A stretch of 64,000 nucleotides of DNA, taken from positions 169,642,664-169,706,663 of the forward strand of contig CP136066.1 in NCBI GenBank assembly GCA_032622095.1, given 5' to 3'. This stretch comes from Siphonodentalium dalli (lineage: Eukaryota > Mollusca > Scaphopoda > Gadilida > Siphonodentaliidae). The notes below the pieces were generated by a model, which saw only the letters and a program-made list of their open reading frames with translations, was not told the origin of the DNA and searched no databases. Below are positions 47,762 to 57,353 of the stretch, piece by piece. Position 1 is the stretch's first letter; each line of letters begins with the position of its first letter. Both the position numbers and the translations under genes were made by a program.

Positions 47762-50113
47762 ATGACCAACGTACTAACAACTTTCTTACAAGATCAGATC
47801 AATATTTTTGTCCCAAGTAAAATTGTGCGTTGTATGAAAGATGAACCAGCATGGTTAAATTCTGGAATAAAAAAACATATCAAACAACGAAAGCGCTTGT
47901 ATGAAAAAGCTAAAGTTCGTAATACCATCAACGCATGGACAAACTATAGGAAAAAACGAAACGAAGTAATCTCCCTTATAAGAAAATCAAAATCTGACCA
48001 CATAGTGCACATGCAAGACATCCTGAATAATCCAGAAACACCCTCATCTGCCTGGTGGAAAACCTTTAATAAACTCTCAGAAAAAAACAGCAATAGAGCT
48101 ATTCCGTACTTGTCGTGGAATAACAGCACACATACATCCAACTATGACAAAGCAGAAGCTTTTAATGACTATTTCTGTAGTGTTTCATCTATAGATGACT
48201 CAAATGCCACAATACCAGAATACACCCCATTGCAATCTATTCCAGAACTAAATGAAATATTAATCTCTGAATCGGATATAATAGAAACCTTGAAAAATCT
48301 TGTTCCTGATAAATCTTCCGGTTACGATGAGATAAGTCCGCGCATACTAAAAAAATGTCCTAGCCTGCATCATCCATTGAAAATAATGTTTAAAACATTC
48401 ATGGAAAACTCTTTCTTCCCCGATGAATGGAAACGTGCAAACGTTGTTCCAATGTTTAAAAAAGGAGACCCAACAGACCCAGGAAACTACAGACCCATAT
48501 CCCTATTAAGTTGTATTGGTAAAGTATACGAGAAATGCATAGCCAAACATCTACTCACATTTCTTACCAAAAATAGTTTACTGTGCAAACACCAAGCTGG
48601 ATTCCTCCCCGGGCAGTCAACATCACACCAATTATGCGAAATTTATCACGAAATTAGTAAAAGTTTGGATGAAGGCCAGGATGTCAGAGTCTTATTCTTC
48701 GATATAAGCAAAGCATTCGACAAAGTTTGGCACCGTGGTTTAGTTTATAAATTAAAAAGAATGGGTATCACAGGTAATCTTCTCAGATGGATTGAATCAT
48801 ATCTAACAAACCGCGAGCAAAGAGTAGTTTTAGGCTCAGAATCTTCTTCCTGTGGAGGGGTTAAAGCTGGTGTGCCCCAAGGATCCGTCCTTGGGCCGAT
48901 TTTATTTTTAACCTACATTAACGACATTGTTAAAGGAATTAAAAGTGACATTAGACTATTTGCTGACGATACGTCCATATTTCTGCCTATTAAAGACCCG
49001 ATACAAAGTGCCAAAATATTGCAAAAAGACATAAACACACTGGAAGCATGGTCGAAGAGATGGCTAGTAAAATTCAATGCCAGTAAATCAGAATCTATGT
49101 GCATATCACGTAAACAAAACCCTTTGAATCATCCAAACTTATATATGAACAATGTCCCATTGAACACAGTATCAAACCACAAACACATTGGTGTCGTTTT
49201 TGAAAACAATTGCTCATGGAAGGCCCATATTGCGTCTATATCTAAACTTGCATGGTATCGAATATCTATGTTACAAAAACAAAAATACGTTCTAAATAGA
49301 GAAACCCTAGAAAAATGTTATTTCACTCTTGTAAGACCAATCATAGAATACGCAAACGTTATCTGGGACAATTGCACAATAGCAGAATCTGACAAGTTGG
49401 AAGATATACAACTAGAAGCTGCGCGTATTGTAACAGGATGTACCAGATCCACGAGTAATAATAACCTTATAATTGAAGCAGGTTGGGAGACTCTAAAAAA
49501 GAGACGTGAAAATTCAAAACTTTATTTATATCACAAAATGATCTATAATTCGGCCCCGGAGTATCTACAAAACTTAGTGCCCCCACTTGTATCCGAGGTA
49601 TCGAAAATTAATACCCGTAACTCAAAAAACTTTCGGCTACCCCAATTTAACGCCAATTCACACGACCGGTCATTCATATTAAATACAGCAGCCCTCTGGA
49701 ATTCACTGCCGATGAGCACACGCGACATAGTGAATTACGACGAATTTAGAACAACAATAAACACTAGTCATAAAAAGAAGAATTCACGCTTCAAATATTG
49801 TTACACAAGAAAAGCACAAGTAATCCACACACGTCTTAGAAACTATTGTAGTGACCTAAACGCGCATAAATACCAAAATTATATCTCTGTCACTGATCGC
49901 TGTGTTTGTGGCCAAATAGAAGATAGCTACCACTACATATTCCAATGTCGGCGTTACCGTCCACATAGGCAAATTCTTCTTGGAAAGATCCCAGACGCAA
50001 TAGTTCCCTCAGTTTATACTTTCCTCAATGGCGATGATACAATGAGTCTACAAACGAATCTAACTATTTTTGAAGAATTCCAAAAATTTATTATCCACAC
50101 ACAACGATTTTAG
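47762..50113 (+). CDS. Reverse transcriptase ORF2 (EN-less, C-terminal part)
   Basis: A 783-codon intact frame from ATG 47762, which continues open upstream to 47582. It encodes the RNA-directed DNA polymerase of a non-LTR element, which copies element RNA at a nicked target. RT motifs include F-K-K-G-D near residue 238, N-Y-R-P-I-S-L-L-S, catalytic D in F-D-I-S-K-A-F-D-K-V-W at residue 314, G-V-P-Q-G-S-V-L-G-P, and F-A-D-D at 400-403 (the usual Y/F-A-D-D). A C-terminal cysteine/histidine cluster begins C-V-C-G at residue 714 and continues H-Y-I-F-Q-C, a probable zinc-binding tail. No frameshift or stop interrupts it, so the insertion is recent. Without an endonuclease it is unlikely to be autonomous. 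Confidence 0.92.
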   Translation: MTNVLTTFLQDQINIFVPSKIVRCMKDEPAWLNSGIKKHIKQRKRLYEKAKVRNTINAWTNYRKKRNEVISLIRKSKSDHIVHMQDILNNPETPSSAWWKTFNKLSEKNSNRAIPYLSWNNSTHTSNYDKAEAFNDYFCSVSSIDDSNATIPEYTPLQSIPELNEILISESDIIETLKNLVPDKSSGYDEISPRILKKCPSLHHPLKIMFKTFMENSFFPDEWKRANVVPMFKKGDPTDPGNYRPISLLSCIGKVYEKCIAKHLLTFLTKNSLLCKHQAGFLPGQSTSHQLCEIYHEISKSLDEGQDVRVLFFDISKAFDKVWHRGLVYKLKRMGITGNLLRWIESYLTNREQRVVLGSESSSCGGVKAGVPQGSVLGPILFLTYINDIVKGIKSDIRLFADDTSIFLPIKDPIQSAKILQKDINTLEAWSKRWLVKFNASKSESMCISRKQNPLNHPNLYMNNVPLNTVSNHKHIGVVFENNCSWKAHIASISKLAWYRISMLQKQKYVLNRETLEKCYFTLVRPIIEYANVIWDNCTIAESDKLEDIQLEAARIVTGCTRSTSNNNLIIEAGWETLKKRRENSKLYLYHKMIYNSAPEYLQNLVPPLVSEVSKINTRNSKNFRLPQFNANSHDRSFILNTAALWNSLPMSTRDIVNYDEFRTTINTSHKKKNSRFKYCYTRKAQVIHTRLRNYCSDLNAHKYQNYISVTDRCVCGQIEDSYHYIFQCRRYRPHRQILLGKIPDAIVPSVYTFLNGDDTMSLQTNLTIFEEFQKFIIHTQRF

Positions 50114-50378
50114 TTGCTTAATTATAAATCGGTCAGCAGCATCTTAAGCATCATACGTAACATGTAATAAAATGAATAATCCGTTCCATTCTACTCTCCT
50201 CGCCACTCCCCTCCATCTTTGTCTTCTTATCTTAAATTCTCCTCTTATTCTTTATACCCAAAAATCATAGGACCAATGTAATATCCGAATTATCTATCTA
50301 CTGTCCGGTCCCGACACTAACGTCAATTTCCATGATGATTTATATAGTATATTATACAGGGGCCCTAGATGATACATG

Positions 50379-50423
50379 GGGAGAACGACACCTGAAAAGC
50401 CATGTGCTTACTGTCGTTCTCCC
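50379..50423 (+). repeat. Stem-loop in retrotransposon 3' UTR
   Basis: A perfect 12-bp stem with a 21-base loop in the element's 3' UTR. Such stems can serve as the RT's template-recognition structure, but that role is inference here. Confidence 0.6.
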
Positions 50424-50749
50424 TTTCTACCAGATATATCACATATTACCATTATACATTATATTAATTCCTTGTGTATTCCCTCGTTCAATTTATATTA
50501 TGTATATTATATATTTGGTGGATAAATAAACTATGCTTAAACCAATTTCGCTGAACGACATATTTATCATAAGATACTACCTGTTAGACGAGAATCTGTT
50601 GTGTGAATTAGTTTATCTTGGTTATAACCACTTTGTGTGTTCCCGAGATAGATATTCAACCCTTTCAGTGCCAAGTCAGATTTGTGTATCAACCTATACT
50701 TCCTTGATCATTTTTCAAATTTATTGACATATCGTCTCGCCCTGACGTA

Positions 50750-51412
50750 CTCGACGGTAGACAGCACAGAGAAGACTACGTGACTGTTACCTTCAAAGTT
50801 GGTGGTAAAAAATATCCACATCGAGTAAATATGCATTTTATAGAATTACTAAAACACACCTCGAACGTGAACAATTTCTCTCTATATGTGATAATAGAAC
50901 TGTCAATAATATCATTCGATTTCGGACAAGAAGTCACAAACTACCAATTGAACAAGGTGATTGGATAAATACTGACTATTCAACCAGAGTATGTACACTT
51001 TGTACCAAAGAACTAGGCGATGAGTATAACGTTATCCTGAAGTGTACAGAATTAAATGAACTCAGATCGACCTATTTGAATCCATATTTCTATAGAAGAC
51101 CGAATGCACACAAACTCTCATAACTCTTTAATACTAGAAATAGAAAGACAATTAGGAATCTGTCAACTTTCATAAGGAAGGTCCAGGATATTTTCGGTAA
51201 GTCCACTTGAGGCTATAACACTGATATTCCATGAACCCACCCATATTTTCTAAAAGACCTATATACATCCCTGACTCGTACCTGAAATCATCACCCAAAC
51301 GGAAACTTACCAAATATATAATAATGCACTCTTTGAATATCTTGATGTCATAAATAATGTTTCTGTAATATGCACATATCGATTAACAGAATAAACTGAA
51401 TCTGAATCTACT
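50750..51412 (+). pseudogene. Second non-LTR retrotransposon remnant (C-terminal end and 3' tail)
   Basis: Near 50915-51120 the translation reads R-F-R-T-R-S-H-K-L-P-I-E, then C-T-L-C, G-D-E-Y-N, and L-K-C-T-E-L then R-R-P-N-A-H-K. This is the cysteine-rich end of a different non-LTR family, one common in marine invertebrates. A stop follows near 51121. The 3' end is aataaactgaatctgaatct, a short-repeat tail. Only the extreme C-terminus survives. Confidence 0.75.
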
Positions 51413-51504
51413 TGAATACGGATCTCGGAAACACACATGGTAAGTCTTTACACATCTTTACATCATATAGCTGACAAAAGTGTTTTCTCTAATTCTCTCC
51501 TTAG

Positions 51505-51722
51505 GTGGTAATAAGGAACCAGTCTCGCAAAGTGGGAGAACAATGCTAACGTTCATATGGATTTACTGCATTATAATGACGGCGCTATATAGCGGTAGCT
51601 TGGTGGCTAGTCTAACGGTGCCGAAAGTTGAAACACCAATAGATTTACTCCAAGATTTAATCAAACAAGACGAGTACAAGTGGGGGACACTCAACGGCAC
51701 GATATACGTGGATATGTTGAAG
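51505..51722 (+). CDS. iGluR/IR exon 10 (pore loop end, M3, start of S2)
   Basis: Acceptor ctaattctctccttag ends at 51504 and donor gtgagc starts at 51723. The exon is 218 bp, phase 1 in and phase 0 out. It reads G-N-K-E-P then S-G-R, then M3 with I-M-T-A-L-Y-S-G-S-L-V-A-S-L-T-V-P-K. The usual gate motif SYTANLAAFLT is altered to L-Y-S-G-S-L-V-A-S-L-T. S2 starts with K-W-G-T-L-N-G-T-I-Y, the phosphate-loop-like site contacting the ligand. The string up to V-D-M-L-K joins exon 11. Confidence 0.95.
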
Positions 51723-51770
51723 GTGAGCTGTGTACATGGGTGTTGTGGGCGTACGACACGATGCGTATAC

Positions 51771-52490
51771 GTTATTGTGGTGGTGGACGGTAACATGTTG
51801 TGACATCTATTGACGGCTTGGAGTTTATGTTATTTGCGTATCGGTTGAACAAAGGCTACAAGCCTTCAATGTCACACCACCTTACCGTCAATCCACCAGA
51901 ATAACATATATGTTCTGTCGACAGTTCTTGTCATTCACAGCAATTTGACTGTTATTCCGAAGAATGATCAACACAAACTGTCAAAATATCCTATTGCTCC
52001 CTCCATAACGTTGTTCAACGTAAATGACGTCATGAAAAAATCAGGCCAGTGAGAGAAGATGAAACGACCGGTTGTCTCGGCTCCAGATGTAAACATCGGA
52101 TATGTTGAGCCGCTATCTGACCTATCACAGACGATGTTTCGTACTTGATGTGGAAGATCATAAGTTATTGTGGTGGAATGATGGTAACATGGAGTGACAT
52201 TTACGGCTTTGAGTTCATGTTCAATGAGTCACGAATCGTCGATGTTGAACATAGGCTCAAAGCCGTCAATGTCACATCGTGTTACCATCAATCCACCACC
52301 ATAACATATATGTTCTGCCGACAGTCCTGGTCATTCATAGCAATTTGACATTTATTCGGAATGAATGATCAGCACAGAATGTCAAAATCTCCTATTGCTC
52401 TCTCCATAACGTTGTTCAACGTAAATGACGTCATAAAAACAGGCCATTGACAGACAATGAGAAACGGTTGTCTCGGTTCCAGACGTAACC
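51771..52490. repeat. Direct duplication of about 340 bp, each copy with a hairpin
   Basis: 51771-52112 and 52161-52490 are copies of one another (shared strings: ttattgtggtgg, acatatatgttctg, ctccataacgttgttcaacg, taaatgacgtcat). Each begins with a self-complementary stretch of about 135 bp (gttattgtggtgg against ccaccaccataac in copy 2). The first copy starts about 50 bp after exon 10. Confidence 0.85.
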
Positions 52491-52839
52491 AGGCTCATGC
52501 AGAGTTCAGTCCCCTACACAGGACTTACAGCTGCCCGCACCTACACGCGTAATGTGAAGGAATGTCACATTAATTAATTAATTTATTTGAAACATTTGTA
52601 AGTTGCAATTCACTCAGCATTATTCTGAGAAACTGAAGTGTCCATATTCATTTGAAATTTGTCGAGATCAAGACAGAATGAATTGTAACTGACAAAACAC
52701 TTCAATAAAAAATGTTAGATTTAATTCGAAAATACACATGCCGGCAGCGGTCAGATATAGCGTAGCGATGGGACTGAACTCTGTTTTGCAGCTTGGACGT
52801 AAACATTGGATATATTGCGCGGCTTTCTGGCCTATATAA

Positions 52840-53253
52840 GGGTACGTTCATACACTGGCAAGTTTGCACGGCATTGTTTGCAAGCATTTTCTCATAGAAA
52901 ACCCTGTAGCGCCAGAATATAAACGGAAACATGCATATGAAATGCATCTCTACCACACCTAACTACATGAGAAGAAAAAAATGTGTTGTTCCACTAGTAG
53001 CGACGCTATCGATATTTGTCTGTAAATATCAAGCAATTATCTCGCACGAATCAATCATAAAGGTATTTTAATGCAATGTGTTAGTAGCACCGTTACATGT
53101 GGAACTTCCGAAGTTTTACTCCTTACGCCGTTGGCTTTGGTAAATATGCATCTTATATGAACGTGTCCGTTCATATTCTGGCACCAAAGTGTTTTCTATG
53201 AGACAATGGCTGCAAAACATGCCGTGCAAACTTGCCAGTGTATGAACGTGCCC
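52840..53253. mobile_element. Harbinger-like MITE, 414 bp (copy H2)
   Basis: Flanked by TAA at 52837-52839 and 53254-53256. The ends gggtacgttcatacactggc and gccagtgtatgaacgtgccc are near-perfect inverted repeats, and the next arms (aagtttgcacggcat and 'tctcatagaaaac') are also paired. Confidence 0.82.
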
Positions 53254-54370
53254 TAACAGATGCTTACTTAAGGATGAGCACACGTCGATATGATGAAGGT
53301 AAGCTGTCGCCCAGTACTTCATTGCTATTTGACTGTGCTTACGATCACAACAATAACCTGAATTGCTGATTTCGGGTATCGTTACCTCATGATCTGCTCT
53401 ATACCCACAATTAAATGGTCAGTTAAGGTTAATTTGCACAGTTATACCCGATTGTGTGATTTTCAGATGTTATGATACCCCGAAATCGCCATGGCCAAAG
53501 TACCCGACTTAGAGAGTATTTGCTAGACAGGCTCTTGCCTGCAAACAATCACACTGACAAAGGCAATCTGGACTTCTCGACCTATGACCTCTGCGGACAA
53601 GCTCTTTGGTGCAATTAGAACTCATTTTTCGCGGATGATTATTTCCTGATCTGGAAGAACTGTGTCACCACTCTATAGCCGACCTTCCGCATAAATAGTC
53701 CGATTACGTGCAGTTTTATTTGACGAGTTATTTCGATACAATAATTATGTATGGCTCGTTTTCTTTGATCACCAAATACCCGGAAACAGGGGCCAACCAT
53801 CCTATTTTAATGCCATTGATAGCAGCCATTTACGGTGTATGTTATGACTCAACAAGTGCATATCCGCCTGATATCGTACCAATTGTGTCACCTCGCAAAA
53901 TTGTACTATTGGACGTGTCTACAATGATAAATTTAGGTCATGCTGTAATTTCATATAGATATTTTATGGACTATTCTATATCAGTGTTGTAAAACAACAT
54001 TTTTATATTGCTTAATTCGATGTTAAATGTAAATGTTTTCGTACCCACGAACCGACGGAATATAACTAATTCAAATTGGCGCGCCTGTACTTGACCCAGT
54101 CACCAAGCTAAAAATAACGTGATATAGTTCGAACCAATCATGGCGTTGTATTAAAGCCGAGTCTGAAACGTTGACGGAATCTGACGAGGTTTGTCGAATG
54201 TGAAAAAGAGTCAAAAGACAGTCCCGGAAATTGTCGAACACCTTTCCGGAAGTCTATATTTGACAATGTTGGTTTGCCATTCGCACTCCGAATTGTTTGC
54301 GTTCGGCAGGGAAATAAAAAAACAATTGCTGCCAAAGTTACTTTTTCGCCGTGTTATGGCTATTTCTCAC
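53254..54370. other. Intron 10, unannotated part
   Basis: A 94-codon frame at 53708-53992 has no ATG context, splice sites or domain that I recognise. I see nothing firm. Confidence 0.4.
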
Positions 54371-54463
54371 TTTAAAATATATATATGAAGATATGATTCA
54401 TGTAAATTATGTTATTCCAATCGGAAATAAATGTAGGATCCAATCAGGAAATGTTTCTTACAG

Positions 54464-54584
54464 AATTCTGAGGCGTCAGATGACGGCAGCCTATTTAATA
54501 AAGTATTGCAGGGCATTGATATATTTAAAGAAAGTAACAGTGGCTTTCTTAGCGGCGAAGAGGCACACATGCGTAAAGTGGCAG
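54464..54584 (+). pseudogene. Exon 11 copy A (most diverged, acceptor kept)
   Basis: It keeps the acceptor ttcttacag and an open frame for N-S-E-A-S-D-D, V-L-Q-G-I-D-I-F-K-E-S-N and H-M-R-K-V-A-D. It then runs into non-exon sequence and a stop, having lost the second half of the exon and any clear donor. Confidence 0.8.
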
Positions 54585-55048
54585 ACAGATATTCTCGTAC
54601 AATTTTTAGGAAAATGTACCAAATAAAATGCTACATTATATGCATACTTGTCCAAGAAATTTACTAATTTGATAGTCAGCGGGTGTCTTTAGTTGTCGAC
54701 CTGTATTGACATATTTTTTACCCGATGTGCGCCAAATGTTATTAAATCCACTATCTATGCAATTAATTTGATTACGTCGTTCCACGGAAATTCGTTACCT
54801 AATTTTTGGCATAATTCATAAACTAAATTTATATTAAATTATTAAAATTGATTTTATGATTACCTGTGACCGGTTTGCAGAAAATATCTTCTACTCAAAT
54901 AAATAATTTTTCTATTTATTATCGATACTAGATCGTTGTTGTTACCGGGAATTTATTGAAATTGGCGTGCATATTCCCTTTAATATATATGATTTATATT
55001 ATTCCATTCGGAAATAATTCAGCATCAATAAGGAAATGTTTCTTACAA

Positions 55049-55181
55049 TATTCTGAGGCGTCAGGTGTCAGCCTATTTCATAAAGTATGGCAGGGCATTG
55101 ATCAATTTAAAGAAAGTGACAGTGACATTCTTAGCGGCGACAACGACGCACACATTCATGCTGTGTAAAGTGGCAAGCGAG
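55049..55181 (+). pseudogene. Exon 11 copy B (acceptor lost, truncated)
   Basis: The acceptor is changed from acag to acaa. The frame S-E-A-S-G-V-S-L-F-H-K-V-W-Q-G-I-D ends at a TAA after an insertion (cattcatgctgtgtaaag). The second half of the exon is absent. Confidence 0.85.
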
Positions 55182-55652
55182 ATGTTCTTGTACAGTTTTC
55201 AGGAAAATGTGTACCAAATAAAATGTTACATTATATGCTTACTTATATAGTCCCAGAAATTGATTTGTTTTATTTTATAGTCAGCGGTTGTCTTGTGTTG
55301 ACGACCTGTATCGACATATTTTTTACCCGATGTGCGCCAATTGTTCTTCAATCCAATATCAATTTAATTAATTTGATTACGTCGTTCACGGAAATTCGTA
55401 ACTTAGTTTCTGGTATAATTCATAAACTAAATTTATGTTAAATTGTTAAAATTCATTTTATGATAACTTGTAACCAGTTTACAGAAAATATCTTCAACTC
55501 AAATTTATTATTTTTCTATTTATTATCGATATTATATCGTTGATGTTACCGGGAATTTATTGAAATTGGCGTGCAGATTCCCTTTAATATATATGATTTA
55601 TATTATTCCATTCGGAAATAATTCAGCATCAATAAGGAAATGTTTCTTACAT

Positions 55653-55782
55653 AATTCTGAGGCGTCAGGTGTCAGCCTATTTCATAAAGTATGGCAGGGC
55701 ATTGACCAATTTAAAGAAAGTGACAGTGACATTCTTAGCGGCGACATCGACGCACACATGCATGCGTAAAGTGGCAAGCGAG
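55653..55782 (+). pseudogene. Exon 11 copy C (acceptor lost, truncated)
   Basis: The acceptor is changed to acat. The frame reads as in copy B and stops at TAA after D-A-H-M-H-A. Confidence 0.85.
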
Positions 55783-56253
55783 ATGTTCTTGTACAGTTTT
55801 CAGGAAAATGTGTACCAAATAAAATGTTACATTATATGCTTACTTATATAGTCCCAGAAATTGATTTGTTTTATTTTATAGTCAGCGGTTGTCTTGTGTT
55901 GACGACCTGTATAGACATAGTTATTACCCGATGTGCGCCAATTGTTGTTCAATCCACTATCAATTTAATTAATTTGATTACGTCGTTCACGGAAATACGT
56001 AACTTAGTTTCTGGCATAATTCATAAACTAAATTTATGTTAAATTATTAAAATTGATTTTATGATAACTTGTAACCAGTTTACAGAAAATATCTTCAACT
56101 CCAATTTATTATTTTTCTATTTATTATCGATATTATATCGTTGTTGTTACCGGGAATTTATTGAAATTGGCGTGCAGATTCCCTTTAATATATATGATTT
56201 ATATTATTCCATTCGGAAATAATTCAGCATCAATAAGGAAATGTTTCTTACAT

Positions 56254-56383
56254 AATTCTGAGGCGTCAGGTGTCAGCCTATTTCATAAAGTATGGCAGGG
56301 CATTGATCAATTTAAAGAAAGTGACAGTGAAATTCTTAGCGGCGACATCGACGCACACATGCATGCGTAAAGTGGCAAGCGAG
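56254..56383 (+). pseudogene. Exon 11 copy D (acceptor lost, truncated)
   Basis: Nearly identical to copy C, with the same acat acceptor loss and the same stop. It stands about 600 bp before the functional exon. Confidence 0.85.
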
Positions 56384-56852
56384 ATGTTCTTGTACAGTTT
56401 TCAGGAAAATGTGTACCAAATAAAATGTTACATTATATGCTTGCTTATATAGTCCCAGAAATTGATTTGTTTTATTTTATAGTCAGCGGTTGTCTTGTGT
56501 TGACGATCCGTATCGACATATTTTTTACCCGATGTGCGCCAATTGTTGTTCAATCCACTATGTAATTAATTTGATTACGTCGTTCACGGAAATTCGTAAC
56601 TTAGTTTCTGGCATAATTCATAAACTAAATTTATATTAAATTATTAAAATTGATTTTGTGATAACTTGTAACCAGTTTACAGACAATATTTTCAACTCAA
56701 ATTTATTATTTTTCTATTTATTATCGATATTATATCGTTGTTGTTACCGGGAATTTATTGAAATTGGCGTGCAGTGTCCCTTTATTATATATGATTTATG
56801 TCGTTCCATTCGGAAATAAATTCAGCATCTAATCTGGAAATGTCTCTTACAG

Positions 56853-57127
56853 AATTCCGAGGCGTCAGGCGACAACCTATTTTATAAAGTTTGGCAGGGC
56901 ATTGATAAATTTAAAGAAAGTGACAGTAGCATTCTTAGCGGCGACAACGACGCGCACATGCGTAAGGTGGCAAGCGAGAAATACGCATACCTGATCGAGT
57001 ATACAGCCTACGACATGATCAAAACATCGGAATGTGATATAGTCAAATTCCATGATAAACTGAGCAATCACCCCTATGGAGTTGGACTTCAGAACCAGTC
57101 AGCTTATCTGGACAAATTTTCCGACAG
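56853..57127 (+). CDS. iGluR/IR exon 11 (ligand-binding S2)
   Basis: Acceptor tgtctcttacag ends at 56852 and donor gtatgt starts at 57128. The exon is 275 bp, phase 0 in and phase 2 out. It contains V-W-Q-G-I-D-K-F, R-K-V-A-S-E-K-Y-A-Y-L-I-E-Y-T (E aligns with the conserved glutamate that contacts the ligand amino group), S-E-C-D (cysteine of the S2 disulphide) and H-P-Y-G-V-G-L-Q-N-Q-S-A-Y. It is the only complete copy in the tandem array upstream. A family A MITE begins 11 bp after the exon. Confidence 0.95.
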
Positions 57128-57138
57128 GTATGTATCAG

Positions 57139-57353
57139 TTAACCAATCCATGACTGGAACTTCCTGAAACAGGGAGCCTCGCATATATTAGAGAATACAT
57201 TGGCCTAACAGTATTTACATTGACCCGGTAAGCCAATGCAGTCCCTTATATATGCGAGGCTCCCTATGGAGACTGAAAGAGACTCGCATATATAAAAGTA
57301 TGCACACGCCATGTAATGCTGTATCAGCGCAGTTCCCGACATGGAAAGGTTAA
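57139..57353. mobile_element. piggyBac-like MITE, family A (copy 3), at exon 11 donor
   Basis: TTAA at 57139-57142 and at 57350-57353. The left end is CCAATCCATGACTGGAAC and the right end is gttcccgacatggaaagg. The left arm of the first inner hairpin is deleted and the second hairpin (57232-57303) is kept. The element starts at base 12 of intron 11. Confidence 0.8.

Larger units (their letters stand above)
47582..50540 (+). mobile_element. 5'-truncated non-LTR retrotransposon (CR1/jockey-like)
   Basis: The frame is open from 47582, before the ATG at 47762, and already shows the linker region ahead of the RT (R-R-V-F-N-Y then D-W-K-Q-T-F). The endonuclease domain is missing, as expected of a truncated target-primed insertion. 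After the stop comes about 430 bp of 3' UTR, with a 12-bp stem (gggagaacgaca at 50379 against tgtcgttctccc at 50412). The 3' end is near gataaataaactatgctta, about 50540. It lies in sense orientation inside intron 9 of the receptor gene. Confidence 0.85.
54371..56760 (+). repeat. Tandem duplication of the exon 11 region, four copies of about 600 bp
   Basis: Consecutive units start at equivalent positions near 54956, 55560, 56161 and 56758 (the last leads into the true exon), spacings 604, 601 and 597 bp. A more diverged unit lies before the first of these. Each unit holds intron 10 sequence (ttccattcggaaataa), a partial exon 11 copy, and a shared downstream stretch with ggaaatt(c)cgtaac. The units B-D are far more alike than unit A. 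Confidence 0.92.

Noticed and set aside
54464-56383. Upstream S2 exon copies as mutually exclusive alternative exons
   Set aside because: Copies B-D have lost the acceptor AG, lack the second half of the exon and contain a stop. Copy A lacks a donor and also reaches a stop.
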